From Leifsonia sp. Leaf264 (GTDB lineage Bacteria > Actinomycetota > Actinomycetes > Actinomycetales > Microbacteriaceae): a stretch of DNA of 64,000 nt. The stretch spans positions 186,001 to 250,000 of the forward strand of contig NZ_LMMR01000006.1 in NCBI RefSeq assembly GCF_001422325.1. Reading direction: 5' to 3'. Made by a program: the position numbers and the translations under genes. Shown here one piece after another: positions 31,906 to 41,202 of the stretch; position 1 is the stretch's first letter, and each line of letters starts with the position of its first letter. Under the pieces are notes generated by a model. That model was not told where the DNA came from and made no database searches. It was given only the letters and a program-made list of their open reading frames with translations.

Positions 31906-34431
31906 CTAGTCCGCGGTGATCGCCAGGTCGGGGGTGACCCCGCCCGTGCCGAGCGTGGCACCGGCGTTGATGCCGACGCCCGCCGGGACCTCGCGACGCG
32001 TGGTGGTGAACACGAACTCGCCGGCAATGAAGTCGACGTGCACGTGGTCGCCCGAACCGAGCTCGCCGTGCAGGATCTTCTCCGACAGGCGGTCCTCGAC
32101 CTCGTGCTGCACGGCGCGGCGCAGCGGGCGGGCACCGAGGGCCGGGTCGAAGCCGACCTCGATGAGACGCTCCTTGGCGGGAACGGTGAGCTCGACCGTC
32201 ATGTCACGGTCCAGCATCCGCTCGCTCAGTCGCTTCACGAACAGGTCGACGATCTGCAGCAGCTCGGCCTTGTTCAACTGCGGGAAGACGATGATCTCGT
32301 CGACACGGTTGAGGAACTCGGGCTTGAAGTGCTTCTTGAGCTCGTCGTTGACCTTGCCGCGCATGCGGTCGTAGTCGGTGGCGCTGTCGCCCTCGAGGAG
32401 GAATCCGACGGGGCCGCCGGAGATGTCCTTCGTGCCGAGGTTGGTCGTCATGATGATGACGGTGTTCTTGAAGTCGACGACGCGACCCTGGCCATCCGTC
32501 AGGCGTCCCTCCTCCAGGATCTGGAGCAGCGAGTTGAAGATGTCGGGGTGGGCCTTCTCGATCTCATCGAAGAGCACCACGCTGAACGGCTTGCGGCGCA
32601 CCTTCTCGGTGAGCTGGCCGCCCTCCTCGAATCCGACGAATCCGGGAGGGGCACCGAACAGGCGCGAGACCGTGTGCTTCTCGCCGTACTCGCTCATGTC
32701 GAGCGAGATCATGGCGGCCTCGTCATCGAACAGGAACTCGGCGAGAGCCTTCGCGAGCTCGGTCTTTCCGACACCGGTGGGGCCGGCGAAGATGAACGAG
32801 CCGGATGGACGCTTCGGGTCCTTGAGGCCGGCGCGGGTGCGTCGGATGGTCTTGGCGAGGGCCGCGATGGCCTCCTCCTGGCCGATGACCCGCTGGTGCA
32901 GCGCCTTCTCCATGAAGACGAGTCGGCTGGACTCCTCTTCGGTGAGCTTGAACACGGGGATGCCGGTCGCCTGCGCGAGCACCTCGGCGATCAGGCCCTC
33001 GTCGACCACGGCGGTGGTCTTGACGTCGCCGGACTTCCACTGCTTCTCGAGGCGCAGACGCTCACCGAGGAGGTTCTTCTCCTCGTCACGGAGCGACGCG
33101 GCCTTCTCGAAGTCCTGGTCCTCGATGGCGGTCTCCTTGGCGGCACGCACCACGGCGATCTTCTCGTCGAACTCGCGCAGCTCGGGCGGGCTCGACAGGA
33201 TCGAGAGGCGCAGGCGTGCGCCGGCCTCGTCGATCAGGTCGATCGCCTTGTCCGGCAGGAACCTGTCGGAGACGTAACGGTCGGCGAGGTTCGCGGCCGA
33301 CACGATGGCGCCATCGGTGATCGAGACCTTGTGGAACGCCTCGTACTTGTCGCGGAGTCCCTTGAGGATGTTGATCGTGTGGGGCAACGACGGCTCAGCC
33401 ACCTGGATGGGCTGGAAGCGACGCTCGAGAGCGGCATCCTTCTCGAAGTGCTTGCGGTACTCGTCGAGCGTGGTGGCACCGATCGTCTGCAGCTCTCCGC
33501 GGGCGAGCAGGGGCTTCAGGATGCTGGCGGCGTCGATCGCGCCCTCCGCAGCACCGGCACCGACGAGGGTGTGGATCTCGTCGATGAAGACGATGATGTC
33601 GCCGCGGGTGCGGATCTCCTTGGTGACCTTCTTCAGGCGCTCCTCGAAGTCACCGCGGTAGCGGCTGCCGGCGATGAGCGAGCCGAGGTCGAGCGAGTAG
33701 AGCTGCTTGTCCTTCAGCGTCTCGGGGACATCGCCCTTGACGATGGCCTGGGCGAGTCCCTCGACGACGGCGGTCTTGCCGACACCGGGCTCACCGATCA
33801 GAACGGGGTTGTTCTTGGAGCGGCGCGACAGGATCTGCATCACGCGCTCGATCTCCTTCTCGCGCCCGATCACGGGGTCGAGCTTTCCGTCGCGCGCTGC
33901 CTGCGTGAGGTTGCGGCCGAACTGGTCGAGGATCTGCGAGCCGCCCTGCGCCTGCTGCTGCTCGTTGGCACCGACCTGCACCTGCTCCTTGCCCTGGTAC
34001 CCGGAGAGGAGCTGGATGACCTGCTGGCGCACGCGGTTGAGGTCGGCGCCGAGCTTCACGAGCACCTGGGCTGCGACGCCCTCGCCCTCGCGGATGAGGC
34101 CGAGCAGGATGTGCTCGGTACCGATGTAGTTGTGGCCGAGCTGAAGGGCCTCGCGAAGGCTGAGCTCCAGCACCTTCTTGGCGCGCGGCGTGAACGGGAT
34201 GTGACCGGTCGGCTGCTGCTGGCCCTGCCCGATGATGTCCTGCACCTGCTCGCGCACGGCGTCGAGCGAGATGCCGAGCGACTCGAGTGCCTTCGCAGCG
34301 ACGCCCTCACCCTCGTGGATCAGGCCGAGCAGGATGTGCTCGGTACCGATGTAGTTGTGGTTGAGCATCTTGGCCTCTTCCTGGGCCAAAACGACGACGC
34401 GACGAGCTCGGTCGGTGAATCTCTCGAACAT
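31906..34431 (-). CDS. clpC: ATP-dependent Clp protease ATPase subunit ClpC
   Basis: An 841-residue AAA+ unfoldase from ATG at 34429-34431 after GAGGGGAG; longer upstream frames add no conserved sequence. It opens [20 protein letters not shown], followed by two Clp-N repeats (both with [15 protein letters not shown] or a close copy). AAA1 has Walker A GEPGVGKT, a UVR/middle domain lies near [20 protein letters not shown], and AAA2 has Walker A GPTGVGKT and [13 protein letters not shown]. It feeds unfolded proteins into ClpP and is usually essential in actinobacteria. The length and domain order are normal. Confidence 0.98.
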   Translation of the reverse strand: MFERFTDRARRVVVLAQEEAKMLNHNYIGTEHILLGLIHEGEGVAAKALESLGISLDAVREQVQDIIGQGQQQPTGHIPFTPRAKKVLELSLREALQLGHNYIGTEHILLGLIREGEGVAAQVLVKLGADLNRVRQQVIQLLSGYQGKEQVQVGANEQQQAQGGSQILDQFGRNLTQAARDGKLDPVIGREKEIERVMQILSRRSKNNPVLIGEPGVGKTAVVEGLAQAIVKGDVPETLKDKQLYSLDLGSLIAGSRYRGDFEERLKKVTKEIRTRGDIIVFIDEIHTLVGAGAAEGAIDAASILKPLLARGELQTIGATTLDEYRKHFEKDAALERRFQPIQVAEPSLPHTINILKGLRDKYEAFHKVSITDGAIVSAANLADRYVSDRFLPDKAIDLIDEAGARLRLSILSSPPELREFDEKIAVVRAAKETAIEDQDFEKAASLRDEEKNLLGERLRLEKQWKSGDVKTTAVVDEGLIAEVLAQATGIPVFKLTEEESSRLVFMEKALHQRVIGQEEAIAALAKTIRRTRAGLKDPKRPSGSFIFAGPTGVGKTELAKALAEFLFDDEAAMISLDMSEYGEKHTVSRLFGAPPGFVGFEEGGQLTEKVRRKPFSVVLFDEIEKAHPDIFNSLLQILEEGRLTDGQGRVVDFKNTVIIMTTNLGTKDISGGPVGFLLEGDSATDYDRMRGKVNDELKKHFKPEFLNRVDEIIVFPQLNKAELLQIVDLFVKRLSERMLDRDMTVELTVPAKERLIEVGFDPALGARPLRRAVQHEVEDRLSEKILHGELGSGDHVHVDFIAGEFVFTTTRREVPAGVGINAGATLGTGGVTPDLAITAD

Positions 34432-34603
34432 CTCTACTCCCCTCGATGCCGCGCAGGGATGCGGCTCTCGATATAAGAGAGAGTAGCCAGCGATCAGCGC
34501 TGAAATGACGGTGTTCGCCCTCGGCGCACGACTCTGACGACTGGCTGAGAGCCCGCTCGAGCGCTGCGGCCCGCGATCACTGTGACCCGCGGTCGTGGCA
34601 CCG

Positions 34604-35038
34604 TCAGCGCATGGCCGGGAGCGTGATGCTCTGATCGTCGACGAGGATGCTGACATCCGAGGTGGTCGTCACATCCGACGGCGTGGCGAAGACCGTGGTG
34701 TGCGGTGCGTAGTCGGCCGTGCACGCCTTGTCGGGAGCTATCGGCACCAACTCGACGACGAGCGAGTTCGAGGACCGCACCCGCATCGACTCGCCGACGG
34801 GCGGGCATCCGGAGCTGCCATACAGGGTCAGCGCGATCTGGTCGCCGTGATCCAGCCAGGAGGCGAAGGGCTCGAGGTCTGCCCCACCGGGTGCCCGGAC
34901 CCCTTTCGGACCACCCGCGTAGTCGTCGATCGGCTTGCCGCTCTGCGCCTGGGCACTGCAGCCGAAGAGCACCAGAGCAGTCGCCGCGACGAGTGCGACG
35001 GATGCCGCCGACCGCACGGCCTTCCGCGGTCTGATCAT
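34604..35038 (-). CDS. Hypothetical lipoprotein
   Basis: A 144-residue protein with a lipoprotein signal: basic MIRPRKAVRS, a hydrophobic core, and lipobox LFGCSA with Cys27. The mature part is a small beta-rich domain (SGCPPVGESMRVRSSNSLVV, KACTADYAPHTTVFATPSDV) with two Cys that could pair. It sits between clpC and the divergent pirin gene. No family recognised. Confidence 0.75.
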   Translation of the reverse strand: MIRPRKAVRSAASVALVAATALVLFGCSAQAQSGKPIDDYAGGPKGVRAPGGADLEPFASWLDHGDQIALTLYGSSGCPPVGESMRVRSSNSLVVELVPIAPDKACTADYAPHTTVFATPSDVTTTSDVSILVDDQSITLPAMR

Positions 35039-35097
35039 GGCGCCAGCCTACGCCGAGCGGTCGAGCGCGCGGAAGGCGCTCGCAATAGGATTCCCCC

Positions 35098-36078
35098 ATG
35101 AGCAACCTGGAGAAGCACCCGGACGAGCTCATCCTCGATGAGCCGGCGGATGCGACAGCCTCGCCCGTGCCGACCGGCGTGCAGGTCCTCGAGGCGCGCG
35201 AGGTGCCGCTCGGCGGGCCGCGCGCCATGAAGGTGCACCGCACCCTCCCCCAGCGTGGCCGCCCCACGATCGGCGCCTGGTGCTTCGCCGACCACTACGG
35301 GCCCGGCGACTCCGACAGCATGGTGGTGCCGCCGCATCCGCACACCGGACTCCAGACCGCGAGCTGGCTGTTCGGCGGTGAGATCGAGCACCGCGACAGC
35401 GCGGGGACCCTCGGCCGCATCCACCCCGGTCAGCTCAACCTGATGACCGCCGGCCGCGGAATCTCGCACTCCGAGGTCTCGTTCGGCGACGCCACGACCC
35501 TGCATGGCGTGCAGCTCTGGATCGTGCTCCCCGACGATGCGCGCCATGTCGAGCCGTTCTTCGAGCGTCACACTGCGGTTCGCACGACGGTGGCGGATGC
35601 CGCCCTTCAGGTGTTCGCGGGGTCCATGGCCGGTGCCTCGACCCCGGCTTCGGTCTTCACGCCCCTTCTCGGTGCCCAGCTCGACCTGCCGCCCCACGGA
35701 CGAGCGGAGCTCCCCCTCGACTCCGCCTTCGAGCACGGCCTCCTCGTCGATGTCGGTCCCCTCACCGTCGACGGCACCGAGGTGGCGCGCACCGAGCTCG
35801 CCTACCTGCCGCCGGGCGCCGACTCCGTGGTCGTGAGCGCCGGCGAGGCTGGCGCCCGCGCGCTGCTGCTCGGCGGGGAGCCCTTCGGTGAGACCTTCAT
35901 CATGTGGTGGAACTTCATCGGACGCAGTCACGACGAGATCGCCCAGTTCCGGAGTGACTGGCAGAGCGACGCCATCACCCATTCCGACCCCGGAGGGCGA
36001 TTCGGTCTCGTCGACTACGACGGCCGGGCACTGCCCGCTCCCGAGATGCCGACGGTGCGGCTCAAGCCCAGGTCCTGA
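35098..36078 (+). CDS. Pirin family protein
   Basis: A 326-residue bicupin. The N-terminal cupin has the metal-binding signature region VVPPHPHTGLQTASWLFGGE and the typical HRDSAGTLGRIHPGQLNLMT and GISHSEVSFGD. The C-terminal cupin includes SVVVSAGEAGARALLLGGEP and FIMWWNFIGRSHDEI. Pirins bind iron; some act as quercetinases and others as redox-responsive regulators, and the sequence does not decide between them. It is probably monocistronic. Confidence 0.92.
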   Translation: MSNLEKHPDELILDEPADATASPVPTGVQVLEAREVPLGGPRAMKVHRTLPQRGRPTIGAWCFADHYGPGDSDSMVVPPHPHTGLQTASWLFGGEIEHRDSAGTLGRIHPGQLNLMTAGRGISHSEVSFGDATTLHGVQLWIVLPDDARHVEPFFERHTAVRTTVADAALQVFAGSMAGASTPASVFTPLLGAQLDLPPHGRAELPLDSAFEHGLLVDVGPLTVDGTEVARTELAYLPPGADSVVVSAGEAGARALLLGGEPFGETFIMWWNFIGRSHDEIAQFRSDWQSDAITHSDPGGRFGLVDYDGRALPAPEMPTVRLKPRS

Positions 36079-36114
36079 CCGCTCGCGGGCGGCCGAGATC
36101 CCCAGCCGATGGCC

Positions 36115-37578
36115 CTACTGCAGCGCGCTCGTGAGTCGCGCGAGGTTGTCGAGCACTGTCGAGCGGAGCGGCTGCTTCAGCCAGTCCTCGAGCGTGAGCT
36201 CCTTGCTGGCCGCCCGGTAGTCGTCCTCGACGGCACGCATCTCCTGGACGAAGGTCTTGCCGCGCACCATCAGCGAGACCTCCATGTTGAGGCCGAATGA
36301 GCGCATGTCCATGTTGCTCGAGCCGATCACCGCGACGTCGTCGTCGATGGTGAAGTGCTTGGCGTGCAGGATGTACGGCGCCTTGTACATGAAGATGCGC
36401 ACGCCGTTGCGGAGCAGAGCCTCGTAGTAGGAGCGCTGGGCGTGCCAGACCAGGGCCTGGTCGCCGATCTCCGAGACGAACAGGTCGACCGCGATGCCTC
36501 GCTGCACGGCGGTGGTGATGGCGTAGAGCATCGCCTCGTCCGGCACGAAGTAGGGGCTCGTGATGACGATGCGCTCCTGCGCGTTGTAGAGCAGGGCGAG
36601 GAAGAGGCGCAGGTTGTTCTCGCCGGCGAAGCCCGGACCGCTCGGCACGACCTGGCACTCGAGCAGGCGCGGGTCGTCGATGGACTCGAGGGTCTCGACC
36701 TCCTTCTCGAGGAGTTCGTCGGACTCGATGAACCAGTCGGTGATGAAGATGAGGTTCAACGCGTCGACGATGGGGCCGTCGACGCGGGCGACGAGTTCCT
36801 GCCACTTGAGGCCGCGCTTGATGTTCGACTTCTTGTTGTAGGTGCGGTCGATCAGGTTCTGCGACCCCACGAACGCCGTGCGGCCGTCGACCACGAGGAT
36901 CTTGCGGTGGTTGCGCAGGTCGAGGCGCTGGTTGTTGCCCTTGAGAGGCTGCACCGGCAGCATGAGGTACCACTGCGCCCCCATGGCGGTGAGGCGCTTG
37001 AGCGTCGACTTGTAGTCGCGGGTGTGGGACGACGCCCAGTGGTCGAGCAGCACGCGCACCTTCACGCCGCGCTTCACCGCGGCCTCGAGAGCGTCGAAGA
37101 AGGCGACGGTGGTCTGGTCGCACGAGAGGATGTAGAACTCGACGTGCACGTACTTGCGTGCTGTCTCCACCTCCGCCGTCATGGCGTCGATCGAGCCCTG
37201 GTAACTGGCGATGAGGTGCGCGGAGTTGCCGTCGACCATGGGCATGGCGCTGAGGTTCGAGTTCAGCTCGACGACCGACGCGAACCAGGCCGGCCACTGC
37301 TCGTTGGCCTGACGCCCTTCGGGCACATCCGTGTTCGCCCGGATGAAGGCGTCCATCTCCTTCTGCTTGGCACGCCGCTTTCGAGGCAGCTTGGGATTGC
37401 CGATCAGCAGGAACAGCAGTACGCCGATGTACGGGATGAAGAACACGGCCAGCAACCACGCCGTCGCGGCCGTCGGGCGGCGGTTGCGCGGAATGATGAT
37501 GATCGCCGCGATGCGGATCGACCAATCGACGAGGAGGAGGAGTACGACTACAAGGAGCGACAGGTCCGTCGTCGACAT
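36115..37578 (-). CDS. cls: Cardiolipin synthase
   Basis: A 487-residue phospholipase-D-superfamily enzyme. Two N-terminal membrane helices (about 5-30 and 38-60) precede two catalytic HKD motifs: His224-Lys226-Asp231 in NHRKILVVDG, and His405-Lys407-Asp412 in LHAKHFTIDDD. It joins phosphatidyl groups to make cardiolipin in the membrane. The length is as usual for ClsA-type enzymes. The small membrane-protein gene 37585-37776 ends six bases upstream, so the two are co-transcribed. Confidence 0.95.
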   Translation of the reverse strand: MSTTDLSLLVVVLLLLVDWSIRIAAIIIIPRNRRPTAATAWLLAVFFIPYIGVLLFLLIGNPKLPRKRRAKQKEMDAFIRANTDVPEGRQANEQWPAWFASVVELNSNLSAMPMVDGNSAHLIASYQGSIDAMTAEVETARKYVHVEFYILSCDQTTVAFFDALEAAVKRGVKVRVLLDHWASSHTRDYKSTLKRLTAMGAQWYLMLPVQPLKGNNQRLDLRNHRKILVVDGRTAFVGSQNLIDRTYNKKSNIKRGLKWQELVARVDGPIVDALNLIFITDWFIESDELLEKEVETLESIDDPRLLECQVVPSGPGFAGENNLRLFLALLYNAQERIVITSPYFVPDEAMLYAITTAVQRGIAVDLFVSEIGDQALVWHAQRSYYEALLRNGVRIFMYKAPYILHAKHFTIDDDVAVIGSSNMDMRSFGLNMEVSLMVRGKTFVQEMRAVEDDYRAASKELTLEDWLKQPLRSTVLDNLARLTSALQ

Positions 37579-37584
37579 GCGTGC

Positions 37585-37776
37585 TTAGACCGCGGGCTTG
37601 TCGCGGGTGGGCGCATCCAGTCCGAGCTTGGCGCGCTCCTCGGCCTCGATCTCGCTGTAGACCTTGCGCTCGGTGCGATCCGCGCGCAGCAGCGCGCGCA
37701 TGATGAACCAGAAGGTGCCGCCGACGAGCACGGTCGGTGTGATCGACCAGAGTGCGTTGACCCAGAAGTTGTCCAT
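37585..37776 (-). CDS. Small membrane protein upstream of cls
   Basis: A 63-residue protein. One membrane helix (about 8-27, ALWSITPTVLVGGTFWFIMR) is followed by a charged cytoplasmic tail (RADRTERKVYSEIEAEERAK). Such small proteins beside cls-type genes are common in Microbacteriaceae; the role is unknown, possibly a partner of the synthase. Confidence 0.75.
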   Translation of the reverse strand: MDNFWVNALWSITPTVLVGGTFWFIMRALLRADRTERKVYSEIEAEERAKLGLDAPTRDKPAV

Positions 37777-37852
37777 AGCCCTGCCATTCTACGGCCACGG
37801 ATGCCGCCCCGCGGCCGGGCGGCCCACCCGCGGCGCCCTGAGCCGCCGGGGC

Positions 37853-38002
37853 CTACTTGCTGACGATGCCGATGATCCCCGACACGATCATGTAGACGGC
37901 GAACCCTCCCACGGCGAGCCAGATGGCCAGGCGCGCATTGGAGACGGGCTTCTTGCCGCCGTCGTCGGGTTCGAGCTCGCTCTTCGGAAGGTAGTCGTTC
38001 AC
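37853..38002 (-). CDS. Very small membrane protein coupled to lysS
   Basis: A 49-residue protein from GTG at 38000-38002, whose first base follows into the lysS stop as GTGA, a coupled start. It has a charged N-terminus (VNDYLPKSELEPDDGGKK), then one membrane helix (LAIWLAVGGFAVYMIVSGII), ending GIVSK. It is short but has a good hydropathy pattern and a stop at 37853-37855. Function unknown. Confidence 0.7.
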   Translation of the reverse strand: MNDYLPKSELEPDDGGKKPVSNARLAIWLAVGGFAVYMIVSGIIGIVSK

Positions 38003-39516
38003 AGTTTCACCAGGGGGAACAGGATCGTCTCGCGGATGCCGAGGCCGGACAGTGCCATGAGCAGACGATCGATGCCCATGCCCATGCCGCCGGTCGGAGG
38101 CATGCCGAATTCGAGGGCGCGGAGGAACTCCTCGTCGAGGCGCATGGCCTCGGGGTCGCCGCCGGCCGCGAGCTTCGCCTGCTCCACGAAGCGCTCACGC
38201 TGCACGACGGGGTCGACGAGCTCCGAGTAGCCCGTGGCCAACTCGAAGCCGCGGATGTAGAGGTCCCACTTCTCCACGACGCCGGCGCGGGAGCGGTGGG
38301 CGCGCACGAGCGGCGAGGTGTCGAGCGGGAAGTCCATGACGAAGGTCGGCCGCACCAGGTCGCCCTTGACGAAGTGCTCCCAGAGCTCCTCGACGTACTT
38401 GCCGTGCAGCGGATGGTCGACCTCGACGCCCTCGGCGGCGGCGATCGCACGCAGCTCTTCGATGGGCGTCTCCGGCGTGATCTCGCGGCCGACCGCCTCG
38501 GAGAGGCTGCCGTACATCGAGATGCGGTCCCATTCTCCGCCCAGGTCGTACTCGGTGCCGTCGGCCCAGGTCACCACGTGCGATCCGGACACCGCGACGG
38601 CGGCATCCTGGATCAGCTTCTGGGTGAGGTCGGCGATCGAGTTGTAGTCGCCGTAGGCCTGGTAGGCCTCGAGCATCGCGAACTCGGGCGAGTGCGTCGA
38701 GTCGGCGCCCTCGTTGCGGAAGTTGCGGTTGATCTCGAAGACCCGGTCGATGCCCCCGACCACGGCGCGCTTCAGGTACAGCTCGGGGGCGATGCGCAGG
38801 AACAGCTCGGTGTCGAAGGCGTTCGAGTGCGTCACGAACGGGCGAGCGGATGCACCACCGTGCATGACCTGCAGCATCGGCGTCTCGACCTCGATGAAGT
38901 CGAGGTCGTCGAAGGTGCGGCGGAGGCTGGCCACGGTCTTGGCCCGGTTGACGACGTTGGCGCGGGCCTGGTCGCGGGAGATCAGGTCGAGGTAGCGACT
39001 GCGCACCCGGTTCTCCTCGGAGAGCTCGTTGTGCAGGTTCGGCAGCGGCAGGATCGCCTTGGCGGCGACGGTCCACTCGCGCACCATGATCGAGAGTTCG
39101 CCTCGACGGCTGGTGATGACCTCGCCCGCGACGAACAGGTGGTCGCCGAGGTCGACGAGTTCCTTCCACGCCACGAGGCTCTCCTCGCCCACCTCGCCGA
39201 GCGAGACCATGGCCTGGATACGCGATCCGTCGCCGGACTGAAGCGCGGCGAAGCAGAGTTTGCCGGTGTTGCGCAGGTGCACGACGCGTCCGGCGACGCC
39301 GACGATGTCACCGGTGGCGACATCGGCCTCGAGTCCGGCGTGGCGCGCACGCACAGCGGGGATGGTGTCGGTGACGGGGACGCTCACGGGGTAGGCGCCG
39401 CCTGCGGCATCCGTCGCCTCGGCGATCAGTCGCTCGCGCTTGGCCAGTCGCACGGCCTTCTGTTCCGAGATCTCCTCGGCTGTCGGCTCGTCGTGCGTGG
39501 TCTGGTCGTCGGCCAT
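37999..39516 (-). CDS. lysS: Lysine--tRNA ligase (class II)
   Basis: A 505-residue cytoplasmic enzyme that charges tRNA-Lys. The N-terminal OB fold (about 55-160) binds the anticodon (VAGRVVHLRNTGKLCFAALQ). Class II motif 1 is near VETPMLQVMHGGASARPF, motif 2 in FEINRNFRNEGADSTHSPEF, motif 3 in GMPPTGGMGMGIDRLLMALS. The length is normal. It lies in a minus-strand run behind panC. Confidence 0.97.
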   Translation of the reverse strand: MADDQTTHDEPTAEEISEQKAVRLAKRERLIAEATDAAGGAYPVSVPVTDTIPAVRARHAGLEADVATGDIVGVAGRVVHLRNTGKLCFAALQSGDGSRIQAMVSLGEVGEESLVAWKELVDLGDHLFVAGEVITSRRGELSIMVREWTVAAKAILPLPNLHNELSEENRVRSRYLDLISRDQARANVVNRAKTVASLRRTFDDLDFIEVETPMLQVMHGGASARPFVTHSNAFDTELFLRIAPELYLKRAVVGGIDRVFEINRNFRNEGADSTHSPEFAMLEAYQAYGDYNSIADLTQKLIQDAAVAVSGSHVVTWADGTEYDLGGEWDRISMYGSLSEAVGREITPETPIEELRAIAAAEGVEVDHPLHGKYVEELWEHFVKGDLVRPTFVMDFPLDTSPLVRAHRSRAGVVEKWDLYIRGFELATGYSELVDPVVQRERFVEQAKLAAGGDPEAMRLDEEFLRALEFGMPPTGGMGMGIDRLLMALSGLGIRETILFPLVKL

Positions 39517-39549
39517 GAATGTCTCCGTGGGTGCGGGCCGCGGCCCGCG

Positions 39550-40425
39550 TCAGTTCAGGGTGATGGTGGTGTTGTCGATGAGTCTGGTCTCCCCGACGAG
39601 TGCGGCGACGAGAACCGTCGCCGTGCCGCGGAAATCGTCGTCCACCGGAAGGAAGGTCGCCGGATCGACGACGACGAGATAGTCCAGTTTAACGGCGTCG
39701 TGGTCGCCGAATGCCCCAGCTCCCTCGGCGAGCACCTCGGCGACACCCTCGAAGGCCGTGTTCTCGGCCGTGCGCAGCGCCTCGGAGAGCGTGGTGGCCG
39801 CCAGCCGCTCCGCATCCGAGAGGAAGCGGTTGCGGCTCGAGAGGGCGAGTCCGTCGAGCTCGCGCACGGTGTCGACGACCTCGATCGTGGTCGCGATGTC
39901 GAGGTCGGTCACCATCTGCTGCACCAGGAACGCCTGCTGAGCGTCCTTGCGACCGAAGACGGCGACGTCGGGCCGGGTGATGCCGAGCAGCTTGGCGACG
40001 ACTGTGAGCATGCCGTCGAAGTGGCCGGGGCGGGCGGCTCCCTCGTACAGCGCGCCGACGCGGCCGGCCACGACGCGGGTCTGGGTGCTGCCGGAGGGAT
40101 ACATCTCGTCGACCGAGGGTGCGAAGACCGTGACGTCGTCGAATTCGGCGAGCGCGGCGACGTCGGCGTCGAGGGTGCGCGGGTAGCGGTCGAGGTCTTC
40201 GCCTGCCCCGAACTGCAGGGGATTGACGAAGATCGAGACTATGACCGTCTCGCCGAGCTCACGCGCCCGACGGACGAGCGAGAGATGGCCTGCGTGCAGG
40301 GCGCCCATCGTCGGAACCAGCACGATGCCGTGACCTGATGCACGGGCATCGCGAACCAGTTCCCGCACGGCGGCGATCGACGAGATCACCGCGACGGGCG
40401 GTGCGACGGGGGTCGGGGGGTTCAT
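39550..40425 (-). CDS. panC: Pantothenate synthetase
   Basis: A 291-residue enzyme that condenses pantoate and beta-alanine with ATP, the last step of pantothenate synthesis. ATG at 40423-40425 is chosen over GTG at 40428 because the spacing to GAGGAG is better. Motifs: PTMGALHAGHLSLVRRARE (HxGH, about 38-56), FVNPLQFGAGEDLDRYPRTL, FGRKDAQQAFLVQQMVTDLD, and LSSRNRFLSDAER. It begins three bases after the previous gene's stop. Confidence 0.97.
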   Translation of the reverse strand: MNPPTPVAPPVAVISSIAAVRELVRDARASGHGIVLVPTMGALHAGHLSLVRRARELGETVIVSIFVNPLQFGAGEDLDRYPRTLDADVAALAEFDDVTVFAPSVDEMYPSGSTQTRVVAGRVGALYEGAARPGHFDGMLTVVAKLLGITRPDVAVFGRKDAQQAFLVQQMVTDLDIATTIEVVDTVRELDGLALSSRNRFLSDAERLAATTLSEALRTAENTAFEGVAEVLAEGAGAFGDHDAVKLDYLVVVDPATFLPVDDDFRGTATVLVAALVGETRLIDNTTITLN

Positions 40426-40428
40426 CAC

Positions 40429-41202
40429 TCACTCCTCGAACGCGGGAGGGTTGTCGAACCCGCCTCCGGTGTCGGCCAGCAGATCGGCCACATCGATGGT
40501 ACTCGCGCCGCTGCGGGCCAGCGCCGCCTCGACCGAGGATCGCACCAGTGGTGCGATGAAGGTACCGGCGTTCTCGATGCCGATTCCGCGCAGGAGGCCG
40601 GCGGCCTGGTCGACGATGGCGCTCGAGAACGAGACGGCGGTCTCGACCGCCTCTGCGTACGCCGCACGGTCGGCCTCGGCGACGATGTGCGGCTCTCCGC
40701 CCATCTCGACCACCAGCGCCTGCCCGATCGGCAGTACGGGCGCCGGAGCCGTCACGGCGAACCAGGCCTCCCCCAGCCTGGAGATGTCGAGGCTGGTGCC
40801 GGTGAACGTCATGGCCGGATGCACGGCGAGCGGGATCGCCCCACGTTGCAGCGCCGGCGCGAGGACGTCGGTGCCGTAGCGCGCCGCCGTGTGCAGCACC
40901 AGTTGCCCGGGCTGCCAGGCGCCGGTCGCGGCGAGTCCCGCAACGAGGGCGGGGAGCTCATCGGCCGGGACGGCGAGGATCACGAGCTCGCTGCGCTCGA
41001 CCACCTCGGGAACACTCAACACGGGCACACCGGGAAGCATCGCATCCGCTCGCTCCAGGCTCGCGTCCGAGACCGCGGAGATCCCGACGAGGGCGTGCCC
41101 GGCGCCCGCGAGGGCGGCCCCGAGGACAGGGCCGACGCGTCCGGCTCCGACGATGCCGACGCCGAGGCGCCCGGCTCGGTTCGCGGGGGAGGTCGGGCTC
41201 AT
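40429..41202 (-). CDS. Rossmann-fold DUF2520 protein
   Basis: A 257-residue protein from ATG at 41200-41202, overlapping the previous stop (ATGA). The N-terminal nucleotide-binding fold (GRLGVGIVGAGRVGPVLGAA) is followed by LVILAVPADELPALVAGL and, in the DUF2520 part, AVHPAMTFTGTSLDISRLGE and FSSAIVDQAAGLLRGIGIEN. The layout resembles NADP-dependent ketopantoate reductase-type dehydrogenases. Directly preceding panC, it could supply pantoate in place of PanE (inference). Confidence 0.85.
   Translation of the reverse strand: MSPTSPANRAGRLGVGIVGAGRVGPVLGAALAGAGHALVGISAVSDASLERADAMLPGVPVLSVPEVVERSELVILAVPADELPALVAGLAATGAWQPGQLVLHTAARYGTDVLAPALQRGAIPLAVHPAMTFTGTSLDISRLGEAWFAVTAPAPVLPIGQALVVEMGGEPHIVAEADRAAYAEAVETAVSFSSAIVDQAAGLLRGIGIENAGTFIAPLVRSSVEAALARSGASTIDVADLLADTGGGFDNPPAFEE

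Noticed and set aside
31855-34476. 873-codon open frame opposite clpC
   Set aside because: Shadow of a high-GC gene: ClpC is unmistakable on the minus strand, and the opposite frame is an Asp/Glu/Leu/Val-rich antisense product without any recognised domain.
36355-40338. Long plus-strand frames opposite cls, lysS and panC
   Set aside because: The minus-strand genes have complete catalytic motifs; the plus-strand products have none.
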